From Calditrichia bacterium (GTDB lineage Bacteria; Calditrichota; Calditrichia; RBG-13-44-9; J075): DNA of 64,000 nucleotides. The stretch covers positions 124,001 through 188,000 of the forward strand of contig JACKAP010000006.1 in assembly GCA_020635015.1 (NCBI GenBank), in the 5' to 3' direction. Below are positions 40,530 through 48,431 of the stretch, piece by piece. Position 1 is the first letter of the stretch. Each line of letters begins with the position of its first letter. A program made the position numbers and the translations under genes. The notes beneath the pieces were generated by a model, which was not told the origin of the DNA, searched no databases, and worked only from the letters and a program-made list of their open reading frames with translations.

Positions 40530-41184
40530 GCAGAGCGCGATCGTCTTTCAGAAGGATCTGCACCTGGAATTCCGTACCCGCTATGCCCTGAATGCGATTG
40601 CTATGTTTGCGATAATTACCTTGACGGCGGTAGGCTTTTCCATTGGTCCCACCCGCCTGAGCGCGGTGGTGCAGGCGCCGCTGCTGTGGATCGTGCTATA
40701 TTTTTCCGCCATCTCCGGCCTTTCCCACGTCTTCATCCGCGAAGAAGAGCAGCAGACCGCCGACACCCTGCGCCTGGCCCTGGAACCGAATGCCATCTAT
40801 ATTGGTAAATGGTTCTTTAACGTGGTGCTGCTGTTCGGTTTGGAAATTATTATTATACCGCTGTTTTTTATCATGATGAACGCCCGGGCGGAGAGTCTAG
40901 AGATCTTTTTTCCGGTGGTGATCATCGGCAGCCTGGGGCTGGTCTCGGTGGCCTCGTTTATTGCGGCGATCATCTCCCTGGCCAGTACCCGCGGCGCGCT
41001 TTTTGCAGTATTGGCGTTCCCAATCGCCCTGCCAATCCTGATTGCGGCGATTCACGGCACCCGGCTGGCATTCGAGGGAGCGCCTTTTTCTGATTGCTTG
41101 AATGATCTGAAATCGTTATTTTCGTTCACGGTGATCATCATAACGGTTTCTTTATTGCTATTTGAATTTGTGTGGAGAAAATGA
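40519..41184 (+). CDS. ccmB: Haem exporter membrane protein CcmB
   Basis: 221 aa from MLLKQSAIVF, starting inside the end of ccmA. Six hydrophobic segments and the family pattern FQKDLHLEFRTRYALNAIAM, then LSHVFIREEEQQTADTLRL, match CcmB, the membrane subunit of the CcmAB complex. It ends with ATGA overlap into ccmC, indicating tight translational coupling. Confidence 0.92.
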   Translation: MLLKQSAIVFQKDLHLEFRTRYALNAIAMFAIITLTAVGFSIGPTRLSAVVQAPLLWIVLYFSAISGLSHVFIREEEQQTADTLRLALEPNAIYIGKWFFNVVLLFGLEIIIIPLFFIMMNARAESLEIFFPVVIIGSLGLVSVASFIAAIISLASTRGALFAVLAFPIALPILIAAIHGTRLAFEGAPFSDCLNDLKSLFSFTVIIITVSLLLFEFVWRK

Positions 41185-41858
41185 TGGAATTTAAGAGAGA
41201 CTGGTGGAAGATATTGCTGGGCATCTGGCTGGCCGGTGTGATCATCGATGCCTTCCTCTACGCGCCCCGCGCCCGGGACCTGGGCGAAACCACGCGTATC
41301 CTGTTTTTTCACGTGCCCTGCGCCTGGATCGCTACCCTGGCATTTTTGACCTCCGCGGTCTATAGTGTGCTTTATTTGCGCAAATCCAGGCTAAACTATG
41401 ATGTCTGGGCCCAGTCGTCCGCGCATATCGGATTGATTTTTTCCGTGCTGGCTTCGGTTACCGGAGCGGTATGGGCGAATGAAATTTGGGGACATCCCTG
41501 GAACTGGGATCCCCGCCAGACCTCGATCTTCATTCTGATGCTGATCTATGCCGCTTATTTTGCCCTGCGCTCCGCCATCGAGGATGACGAACGCCGCGCC
41601 CGGCTGGCGGCGGTATATTCGATCATCGCCTTCGTCACCGTGCCCTTTTTTATGTATATCTATCCCCGGATATATGACACCCTCCATCCGGATCCGCTGA
41701 TCAATCAGCAGGGCAAAATTCAGATGAACGGCAAGATGCAGTACGTATTCTTCAGTTCCCTGGCCGGATTTACCCTGCTCTATTACTGGATGCTCCGATT
41801 GAAAGTGGAGGTGGTGCATCTTGCGCAAAAAATCGACACGAGAAATCTTGAGAATTAA
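41181..41858 (+). CDS. ccmC: Cytochrome c maturation protein CcmC
   Basis: 225 aa, about six membrane helices. It contains the tryptophan-rich haem-handling loop IWGHPWNWDPRQTSIFILML and the flanking His in FFHVPCAWIA and TLHPDPL. CcmC loads haem onto CcmE at the periplasmic face. Start at the first of two adjacent ATGs, overlapping the ccmB stop. Confidence 0.94.
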   Translation: MMEFKRDWWKILLGIWLAGVIIDAFLYAPRARDLGETTRILFFHVPCAWIATLAFLTSAVYSVLYLRKSRLNYDVWAQSSAHIGLIFSVLASVTGAVWANEIWGHPWNWDPRQTSIFILMLIYAAYFALRSAIEDDERRARLAAVYSIIAFVTVPFFMYIYPRIYDTLHPDPLINQQGKIQMNGKMQYVFFSSLAGFTLLYYWMLRLKVEVVHLAQKIDTRNLEN

Positions 41859-41876
41859 GCGAAAAGGACATAATAT

Positions 41877-42068
41877 ATGGCAACGCTGGTAAATTTCATC
41901 ACAAGTCTGGTTGACACGACTGCCGCGGTTCCGGAAAAAGTGGTCGGCGAGGATATCTATACCGTGATGACCGTGACCCTGATCGTCTGGGGCGGCTTGT
42001 TTTTTTATATGCTCTATCTCGGCCTAAAACTGAAGTCTTTAAAAGAAAGGGTTGAGAATCAATCCTGA
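41877..42068 (+). CDS. ccmD: CcmD-like small membrane protein
   Basis: 63 aa with one transmembrane helix (YTVMTVTLIVWGGLFFYMLY) followed by a short basic cytosolic tail (LKLKSLKERVE), the usual shape of CcmD. CcmD helps release holo-CcmE from CcmABC. Sequence conservation in this family is very low, so the call rests mainly on position between ccmC and ccmE. A GAAAAGGA site precedes the ATG. Confidence 0.75.
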   Translation: MATLVNFITSLVDTTAAVPEKVVGEDIYTVMTVTLIVWGGLFFYMLYLGLKLKSLKERVENQS

Positions 42069-42154
42069 GATTTGCATATTAGCAATTACCGGCCGCGGGA
42101 TTTGCCGGCCGGCGTGGTTCAAATTTACGTCACTCAATACCCAAGGAGTTGATC

Positions 42155-42547
42155 ATGAAGCCTAAATATATAATCGGAATCGGCGTCATCGTGGTGTTCA
42201 TGGGATTTGCTGCGATCAGCTTTCAATCGTCGCTCACCCCCTATGTCGCTTTTGCCGAAGCGAAGACTTCCGGCAGAACGGTGCAGGTGAAGGGCGCGAC
42301 GATTCAAGAATCGGCGCAGTACAATATGGACACGAAAACGTTTAATTTTAAACTCGTCGATGATCGCGGTGATGAATTACAGGTCATGTACAACGGGGTT
42401 AAACCCTCCAACTTTGAGCGGGCCACCGAAGTGGTCGCCAAAGGCCGCTATCAGAATGGGGTCTTCATGGCGGATGAACTGCTGGTGAAATGTCCTTCCA
42501 AGTATGAAGCGGAAGGGGTCCACGGGGTGGAAGGGGAGCAGTCATGA
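42155..42547 (+). CDS. ccmE: Haem chaperone CcmE, CxxxY variant
   Basis: 130 aa from ATG with AAGGAG 6 nt upstream. An N-terminal anchor helix (YIIGIGVIVVFMGFAAIS) precedes the OB-fold (VQVKGATIQESAQYN, FKLVDDRGDELQVMYNGVKP). Classical CcmE attaches haem through His in a HxxxY motif; here the position reads VKCPSKYEAEG, giving Cys113-x3-Tyr117. That replacement marks the variant maturation system known from Desulfovibrio and some archaea. It overlaps ccmF by ATGA. Confidence 0.93.
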   Translation: MKPKYIIGIGVIVVFMGFAAISFQSSLTPYVAFAEAKTSGRTVQVKGATIQESAQYNMDTKTFNFKLVDDRGDELQVMYNGVKPSNFERATEVVAKGRYQNGVFMADELLVKCPSKYEAEGVHGVEGEQS

Positions 42548-44886
42548 TTGTCGGTGTATTGGCAGTTGCGCTGGCATTTATTTCTGCGATCGTCGCCACG
42601 ACCGCCTATGCGTTGTATTATAAGGACCGGCAGGAGAGCCTGTACACCCTGGCCAACCGTAGTTTTATGGTGATGTCCGGCGGGGTGATCTTTTCGATCG
42701 GTCTGCTGATCTATTCGATTTTAGTACATAATTTTCAGCTTAATTATGTGTACAGCTATTCTTCGATGTCTCTGAATAAGTTTTATCTCTTCTCGACCCT
42801 GTGGGCCGGGCAGGAGGGCACTTTCCTGATGTGGCTGACCTATGGCAGTATTTTTGGGTTTATCCTGATGCGTGTCGTTGGGAAGAAAAATCCGCTGGTG
42901 CTGTTTTTTCTGGCGCTGGTGCAAAGCACCCTGCTGCTGATTCTGCTCAAGAAGAGCCCCTTTGCGATGCTCTGGCATGTGCATGAGGAAGTGCCGATCG
43001 GCTTTATGCCCGCCGACGGCGCCGGCTTAAATCCCCTGCTGCAGAATCCCTGGATGGTGATCCATCCGCCTACCCTCTTCCTCGGCTATAGCTCGACGGT
43101 GGTGCCGTTTGTCTTTGCCATGGCGGCGATGGTGACCCGGGATTTTCAGGGATGGATCAAACAAGCCCGCCCCTGGGTGGTCTTTAACGTGATGGTGCTG
43201 GGCACCGGCATCGTGATGGGCGGGTACTGGGCCTACGTCACCCTGGGCTGGGGAGGCTACTGGGGCTGGGACCCGGTGGAGAACGCCTCGCTGGTACCCT
43301 GGCTGTTCAGCCTGGTGCTGCTGCACGGCATGCTGATCCAGGGCAAGCGCAAGTCCCTGGTACGCTCCAACTTTCTCTGGGCCGGGATGTCCTTCCTGAG
43401 CATGCTGTGGGGCTCCTTCCTGACCCGCTCCGGGGTGCTGACCGACTTCTCGGTGCACTCCTTTGCGCCCTCCGGGCTCACCCTCTATATGCTGATCCTG
43501 CAGGGGCTCTTTACCGGCCTGTTTGTCTATGCCCTGATCAATTTCATGAACTACTACCGCCGGGAAGGCTTCGAGTTGGTGCCTTTCGGTAAAGGGTATA
43601 TCAACCGGGAAACCTTCATCTTTTTCGGGATGATGGTGATCATGTTTATCGGGTTGTTTACCCTCTTCGGTACTTCCGCGCCGCTCTACACCCAATGGTT
43701 CGGCACCCCGGCCAGCCTCTCGCCGGACTTCTACAACACCATGGTGATTCCGGTGGCGCTGTTCATGCTGGTGACGGTGGCCGTCGCCCCGCTGCTGGCC
43801 TGGAAAACCGCAGAGTTACGCAACAAGAACACCCTGGCGATGAGCGCCGGCGCGGCATTTGTGCTGACCCTGCTGGCGGCAGTGCTGGGATTGGCGCCGA
43901 TGACTTCGGTGGGTGAACACACCCCCTATTACGCCATCCAGGGAACCACCATCCCCCAGTTTATGGTGACGGTGCGCGATTTCATGTTCGACAACCTGTT
44001 GACCTATTCGCCCTACCTGATTTTTTTCCTGGCCTCCCTGGTGATCATTGTCAATCTGAAAGTCGCCTACCTGTTCCTGCGTAATAATGCCGGCAAGGCG
44101 GGCGGCTATGTGGCCCATGCAGGTCTGGGACTGATGGTGATCGGCATCCTGACCTCCTCGGTGTATGACCGCAGCGAAAAAGTGATGCTGCCCCGGGGCG
44201 AGTTTTATCAGACCGAATCCGGGTATGACATCAAGTTCGTGAATTTTCTGGATATGCCGGATGGCAAAGACCGGGTAAAACTGGAAGTGAAATCCCGCTA
44301 CGGCAGCACTTATGAAGCCTACCCGCAGTTCTACTACAGCGAATATTCCAAGGCCTACATGGTGGCGCCGGATGTGAAAGTGCAGTTTGCCAAGGACGTC
44401 TACATCTCGCCGATCTCTTTTACCCCCGCCCGCCTGGCCAATCAAGGCGAACTGGAACTGGGGAAGACCGAATCGGTGAAGTACAAGGACATGCAGATCA
44501 CCTTTAACAAATTCCTGGTGCAAATGGGCGCCGGCACCCAGGAGATTACCGCCGACCTGACCTTCCAGGTGGACGAAAACGGTTATCCCAAAGAACATTC
44601 GGTTTTCCCGGTGCTGAAAGCCGCTAACGGTGAAATGAACAGCAGTGAGGTCGAGGTGCCTGGCACCAGCTACCGGGTGAAGATCGCTTCGGTGAATGCC
44701 TCCAAGGGGACGCTGAAGCTGGTGATCTCCTCGCCGCAGTCAGGCAATGAAACCGCGAAAGACATGCTGGCGATTGAACTCAGCGAAAAACCCTTCATCA
44801 GCGTGCTCTGGTTCGGCACTATCGTTTTCATCATCGGATCGTTCCTGACCCTGCTGATACGGGCGAAGGAATCCCGGAAAGATTGA
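42544..44886 (+). CDS. ccmF: Cytochrome c haem lyase subunit CcmF
   Basis: 780 aa, longer than the roughly 650 aa of E. coli CcmF. Multiple membrane helices with the WWD-type loop GGYWGWDPVENASLVPWLFS, HPPTLFLGY and SFLTRSGVLTDFSVHSF, including the conserved His ligands. A large periplasmic region (about 555-755) with beta-strand character precedes the final helix and accounts for the extra length. CcmF transfers haem from CcmE to apocytochrome. No ccmH or ccmG follows; a strong terminator ends the operon. Confidence 0.94.
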   Translation: MIVGVLAVALAFISAIVATTAYALYYKDRQESLYTLANRSFMVMSGGVIFSIGLLIYSILVHNFQLNYVYSYSSMSLNKFYLFSTLWAGQEGTFLMWLTYGSIFGFILMRVVGKKNPLVLFFLALVQSTLLLILLKKSPFAMLWHVHEEVPIGFMPADGAGLNPLLQNPWMVIHPPTLFLGYSSTVVPFVFAMAAMVTRDFQGWIKQARPWVVFNVMVLGTGIVMGGYWAYVTLGWGGYWGWDPVENASLVPWLFSLVLLHGMLIQGKRKSLVRSNFLWAGMSFLSMLWGSFLTRSGVLTDFSVHSFAPSGLTLYMLILQGLFTGLFVYALINFMNYYRREGFELVPFGKGYINRETFIFFGMMVIMFIGLFTLFGTSAPLYTQWFGTPASLSPDFYNTMVIPVALFMLVTVAVAPLLAWKTAELRNKNTLAMSAGAAFVLTLLAAVLGLAPMTSVGEHTPYYAIQGTTIPQFMVTVRDFMFDNLLTYSPYLIFFLASLVIIVNLKVAYLFLRNNAGKAGGYVAHAGLGLMVIGILTSSVYDRSEKVMLPRGEFYQTESGYDIKFVNFLDMPDGKDRVKLEVKSRYGSTYEAYPQFYYSEYSKAYMVAPDVKVQFAKDVYISPISFTPARLANQGELELGKTESVKYKDMQITFNKFLVQMGAGTQEITADLTFQVDENGYPKEHSVFPVLKAANGEMNSSEVEVPGTSYRVKIASVNASKGTLKLVISSPQSGNETAKDMLAIELSEKPFISVLWFGTIVFIIGSFLTLLIRAKESRKD

Positions 44887-44924
44887 GGCTGATGCCTGTA
44901 TCTTTAATGACATTGAATTAATCT

Positions 44925-44955
44925 AAAAGGTGCCCGGGTACGGGCACCTTTTTTT
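44925..44955 (+). terminator. Rho-independent terminator of the ccm operon
   Basis: GGTGCCCG (44929-44936), loop GGTA, CGGGCACC (44941-44948), followed by seven T residues and preceded by an A-run. A textbook intrinsic terminator 40 nt after the ccmF stop. Confidence 0.92.
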
Positions 44956-44991
44956 ATTCGATAAAGATTTACCCTGGCGCGACCCATTCGG

Positions 44992-45022
44992 GTATATTTA
45001 ATACATTGTGGATTAAATATAC
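44992..45022. promoter_or_regulatory. AT-rich 11-bp inverted repeat, possible operator
   Basis: GTATATTTAAT and ATTAAATATAC (44992-45002 and 45012-45022) flank a 9-nt spacer in the promoter region of the rhodanese gene. Its size and AT content suit a dimeric regulator site better than a terminator. Confidence 0.4.
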
Positions 45023-45112
45023 GCGGTAAGAATACGGTGAGATAAGAGGGGAGACGGCTCTGAGTTTGTATTATCTTATATTGAAGAAATGAGTAAATCC
45101 AAGGTTTATCCA

Positions 45113-45652
45113 ATGAAATTGCGCCATGTATTACTGCCACTGCTACTGATAACCGGAGTGCCTGCATTGATGTACAGCCAGTTTACCTTGGATTCGGTTG
45201 AATCGAAAATTGCCCGGGATTATCCCATCACTCACCTGCCGGTCGATACGTTGAAAACAGCGCTGGCCGGAGCGGATTCCAGCAGCTTCCTGCTCTTCGA
45301 TGTGCGGGAAAAGGCGGAATTTGATACCAGCCACATTGCCGGGGCGATTCAGGTCGATCCGGACCTCAGCGCGGAAGATTTTATCAGACACTATGGGAAA
45401 CGTATTTCCACCAAGCACCTGGTGTTTTATTGCTCGGTGGGTAAGCGCAGTTCGATCCTGGCCGAGCGGGTGGAGGCGGAAGCGCTCAAATTAGGAGCCG
45501 CCGACGTGGAGAATCTCCGCGGAGGCATTTTCCGCTGGTATAATGACGGCTATCCGGTGGTTGATGCACAGGGCGAAACCGATGTAGTACATCCCTATGA
45601 TGATTTCTGGGGACAGTTACTCCAAAAAAGGACAGTGCACGACAAAAGATAA
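45113..45652 (+). CDS. Periplasmic rhodanese-domain protein
   Basis: 179 aa from MKLRHV, which gives a clean signal peptide (cleavage near MYS-Q); an ATG eight codons earlier is also possible. Single rhodanese domain (about 50-155) with FDVREKAEFDTSHIAGAI and the active-site loop FYCSVGKRSS (catalytic Cys, then a loop of sulphurtransferase length). It probably handles sulphane sulphur or thiol oxidation in the periplasm. It lies between the ccm operon and a secreted peptidase gene but behind its own promoter. Confidence 0.85.
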   Translation: MKLRHVLLPLLLITGVPALMYSQFTLDSVESKIARDYPITHLPVDTLKTALAGADSSSFLLFDVREKAEFDTSHIAGAIQVDPDLSAEDFIRHYGKRISTKHLVFYCSVGKRSSILAERVEAEALKLGAADVENLRGGIFRWYNDGYPVVDAQGETDVVHPYDDFWGQLLQKRTVHDKR

Positions 45653-45676
45653 CTTTCAAAAAACAAAGGGGCTTCG

Positions 45677-48118
45677 ATGAAAACATTTCTACGTATTTGC
45701 AGCCGCCTTTCCTGGAACCGCGGCTTTCTCGGTTTCTGGATGGCGCTGCTGCTGTCCACCGCGCTGAGCGCCGGGCCGGAGATCTATAGCAAGGTGGAGA
45801 TCGACGTGCAGTCACCGGCCGACATTGCCCGGCTGCAGCAGCAAGATATCACGGTTGAGCATTTCCGTTTCAATCCCCAGCGGGGTATCAAGCTGGTGCT
45901 CAATCAGGAGGAACTGGCTCGCCTGGATGCCGCCGGGCTGCCCTACACGGTGCTGACCGCCGATCTTGCCGCTGCCTACCGGGATCGCCGGCCGTCCACT
46001 GCTGCAGAGCTGGAGGCCGGACGGCGTATCATGGCCGGGGATAACATAGAAGGCTTCGATTTGGGCAGCATGGGCGGCTTCTATACCTATGATGAAATAA
46101 CCGCGGTACTCGATACCATGTATGCCCACTATCCGTCGATCATCACCCAAAAGGTAGCCATCGGGGCCAGCGTTCAGGACCGCAGCATCTGGATGGTCAA
46201 GATCTCTGATAATCCCACCGTCAACGAATCCGCCACCGAAGGAGTGGTCTATTACGACGCCCTGCATCACGCCCGGGAACCGGCCGGCATGGCGGTGACG
46301 ATTTACTACATGTTCTGGCTGCTGGAAAACTACGGCATCGACCCCCACGCCACCTACCTGGTGGATAACCGGGAGATGTATTTCGTGCCGGTGGTGAATC
46401 CCGATGGGTACGTCTACAATCAGCAGACCAATCCCAATGGGGGCGGTTACTGGCGCAAGAATCGCCGCAACAATGCGGGGAGCTGCTACGGGGTAGACCT
46501 CAACCGCAACTACAGTTATGGCTACAACACCGGCGGCTCCAGCAATGATCCCTGCTCGGAGACCTACCACGGCACCGGCCCTTTTTCCGAGCCGGAAACC
46601 CAGTCGGTGCGCGATCTGATCCTGACGATCCATCCGGCGATCGGCTTTTCCACCCACTCGGTGGCCGGGACGTATCTGAATCCGTACGGCTACACTTCGA
46701 TTTCGCCCGAGTATGACATTTATTCGGAATTCGCATCCGATTTTGCCACCGCCAACGGGTATCTTTACGGCCGTACCAGCGAGATGCTCGGCTATACCTC
46801 CAGCGGCACCACCCGCGATTATCTCCACTCCGAAGGCACCTATGCCTGGACCCCGGAGATTGGCGGGAGTGACTTCTGGCCGTTTATCTCGGAGATCATG
46901 CCGCTGGTGAGCGAGAATCTCTATCCGATGCAATATCTCTCCTGGGTGTCCGGGGAATTTGCCGATTTTCAGAACTATCAGATCCTGGGGTCCGGCTATG
47001 CCGAAGCCGGTGACACCCTGGATTTGATGATCACGGTCAAGAACCGCGGTCTCTCGCTGCCGGCGAACAATGTGCTGGTGGAGGTCAGCACCGATTATCC
47101 CCATGCCCTCCCGGTGGTGGAAAGTGTCAGTTATGACACCATCTCTGCCCGGGAGCTGAAAGATAATTCTCTGAATCCCTTCCGCTTTGCCCTGGATAAT
47201 TCTGCTGCATTCCTGGATGAAATTCCCTTTTATATTTCGATTTCCCAGGACGGCGTGGTCACCGTGCGCGATACCATCCACTGCACCGTGGCCCGGGCGA
47301 CCGTCATTTTTCAAGATAATGCCGAAGACGGCACCTTCAGCTGGACGGCCAGCGGCACTGCCGCGATGTGGGATACGACCTTTGTCGACTACTACAACGG
47401 CGCGCACAGTTTTGCCGATTCCCGCTACGGCAGTTCGCCCAATAATGCCAGCGCTTATTTCCGGCTCAACCAGACCATTAATCTGACCGAAGCGCTGCAT
47501 CCGCGGCTGGAATTCTGGGCCAAGTGGGCCATCGAAGACGGATATGATTACGCCCGGCTGCAGATCAGCACCAACAATGGCAGCACCTGGACCACCCTGG
47601 CAGGCAGTTATACCCATATTGTCGCCGGGCAGCCTTCCTATTCGGCGATTCAGCACTGGGTGAAGGAATCGATCGACCTCTCCGCCTACAGCGGGTCCAA
47701 TGTGCAGTTCCGTTTCTTCTTCGACAGCGACGGCGGCCTCAATGGCGACGGGTTTTATTTTGACGAATTTAAGGTGGTGGATTATTCCCAGACGCCGGTG
47801 GGAATTGGCGGGGATCAACCACTGGCCCCACAGCGCCTGGAGCTGTATCAGAATTATCCCAATCCTTTCAACCCGGTGACCACCATTGCATATCAACTGC
47901 CGTTGCGTTATCAAGGGGAGAAGGTTCGGCTGCAGATTTTTAATTCCCTGGGACAGCGGGTGCGCACATTAGTGAACGGGGTGCAAAATCCCGGTACTCA
48001 TGAAGTGCGCTGGGATGGTACCAATGATGCCGGCCTTGTGCTCAGTTCAGGAATCTACCTGTACAAGCTCACAGCCGGCAATATGAGTCTCACCCGCAAA
48101 ATGCTGCTGATTAAATAG
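45677..48118 (+). CDS. Secreted M14 zinc carboxypeptidase with type IX-style sorting tail
   Basis: 813 aa. A signal region (about 1-32) and a propeptide-like segment precede the M14 domain (about 135-430): DALHHAREPAGM with His198 and Glu201 as zinc ligands, VVNPDGYVYNQ, YWRKNRRNN, VDLNRNYSYGY and GFSTHS (third ligand), with the catalytic Glu in WTPEIGGSDFWP. A CARDB-like segment (about 435-530) and a MAM/jelly-roll-like domain (about 545-700) follow. The C-terminus holds LYQNYPNPFNPVTTIAYQL and ends SLTRKMLLIK, the sorting signal for export through a type IX-like system. It should degrade peptides outside the cell. Confidence 0.93.
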   Translation: MKTFLRICSRLSWNRGFLGFWMALLLSTALSAGPEIYSKVEIDVQSPADIARLQQQDITVEHFRFNPQRGIKLVLNQEELARLDAAGLPYTVLTADLAAAYRDRRPSTAAELEAGRRIMAGDNIEGFDLGSMGGFYTYDEITAVLDTMYAHYPSIITQKVAIGASVQDRSIWMVKISDNPTVNESATEGVVYYDALHHAREPAGMAVTIYYMFWLLENYGIDPHATYLVDNREMYFVPVVNPDGYVYNQQTNPNGGGYWRKNRRNNAGSCYGVDLNRNYSYGYNTGGSSNDPCSETYHGTGPFSEPETQSVRDLILTIHPAIGFSTHSVAGTYLNPYGYTSISPEYDIYSEFASDFATANGYLYGRTSEMLGYTSSGTTRDYLHSEGTYAWTPEIGGSDFWPFISEIMPLVSENLYPMQYLSWVSGEFADFQNYQILGSGYAEAGDTLDLMITVKNRGLSLPANNVLVEVSTDYPHALPVVESVSYDTISARELKDNSLNPFRFALDNSAAFLDEIPFYISISQDGVVTVRDTIHCTVARATVIFQDNAEDGTFSWTASGTAAMWDTTFVDYYNGAHSFADSRYGSSPNNASAYFRLNQTINLTEALHPRLEFWAKWAIEDGYDYARLQISTNNGSTWTTLAGSYTHIVAGQPSYSAIQHWVKESIDLSAYSGSNVQFRFFFDSDGGLNGDGFYFDEFKVVDYSQTPVGIGGDQPLAPQRLELYQNYPNPFNPVTTIAYQLPLRYQGEKVRLQIFNSLGQRVRTLVNGVQNPGTHEVRWDGTNDAGLVLSSGIYLYKLTAGNMSLTRKMLLIK

Positions 48119-48121
48119 AGA

Positions 48122-48158
48122 ATCCTTTCGCGCCCCAAACTGCGGGGCGCGAAAGGAT
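48122..48158. repeat. Perfect 15-bp hairpin after the carboxypeptidase gene
   Basis: Arms 48122-48136 (ATCCTTTCGCGCCCC) and 48144-48158, loop AAACTGC, starting 3 nt after the stop codon. It may act as the terminator although only a short CTTT follows. The 313-nt gap 48119-48431 consists largely of three consecutive hairpins. Confidence 0.85.
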
Positions 48159-48216
48159 CTTTGTCGTTGGCAATCTTGGGAGGCCCCTGGCGGAGCTAAA
48201 GTGTCTTTGGCATAAC

Positions 48217-48239
48217 CGTCAGCACCCCAGGTGCTGACG
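48217..48239. repeat. Perfect 10-bp hairpin, 3-nt loop
   Basis: CGTCAGCACC (48217-48226) and GGTGCTGACG (48230-48239) around CCA. A second short stem, GCC-TTGC-GGGC, with six T residues follows about 20 nt later. Confidence 0.8.
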
Positions 48240-48299
48240 TGGAACGCCTTGCGGGCTTTTTTGAGCAGCACATCAGCCCCCCTCGCTAAAAGATCAAGA

Positions 48300-48349
48300 T
48301 ATCACGGTTGTAAAGCGCATCGCCGTTTATGCGCTTTACAACCGTGATA
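48300..48349. repeat. Perfect 21-bp hairpin, 8-nt loop, upstream of ftsK
   Basis: Arms 48300-48320 (TATCACGGTTGTAAAGCG...) and 48329-48349 with loop CGCCGTTT. Outside it, TCAAGATATCA and TGATATCTTGA form a further nested pair. It ends 82 nt before the ftsK start. Confidence 0.9.
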
Positions 48350-48431
48350 CCCGATGATATCTTGATTTGTGTGTTGATATAGGGGCTTACGGTGATTATA
48401 TTTGCGGTTGTTCAATAAAACTGTGCAAAAT

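Noticed and set aside
45812..47914. A long (about 700-codon) open frame antisense to the M14 carboxypeptidase gene
   Set aside because: The sense strand encodes full catalytic motifs and a sorting tail. The antisense product shows no family motif and arises from GC-rich codon usage.
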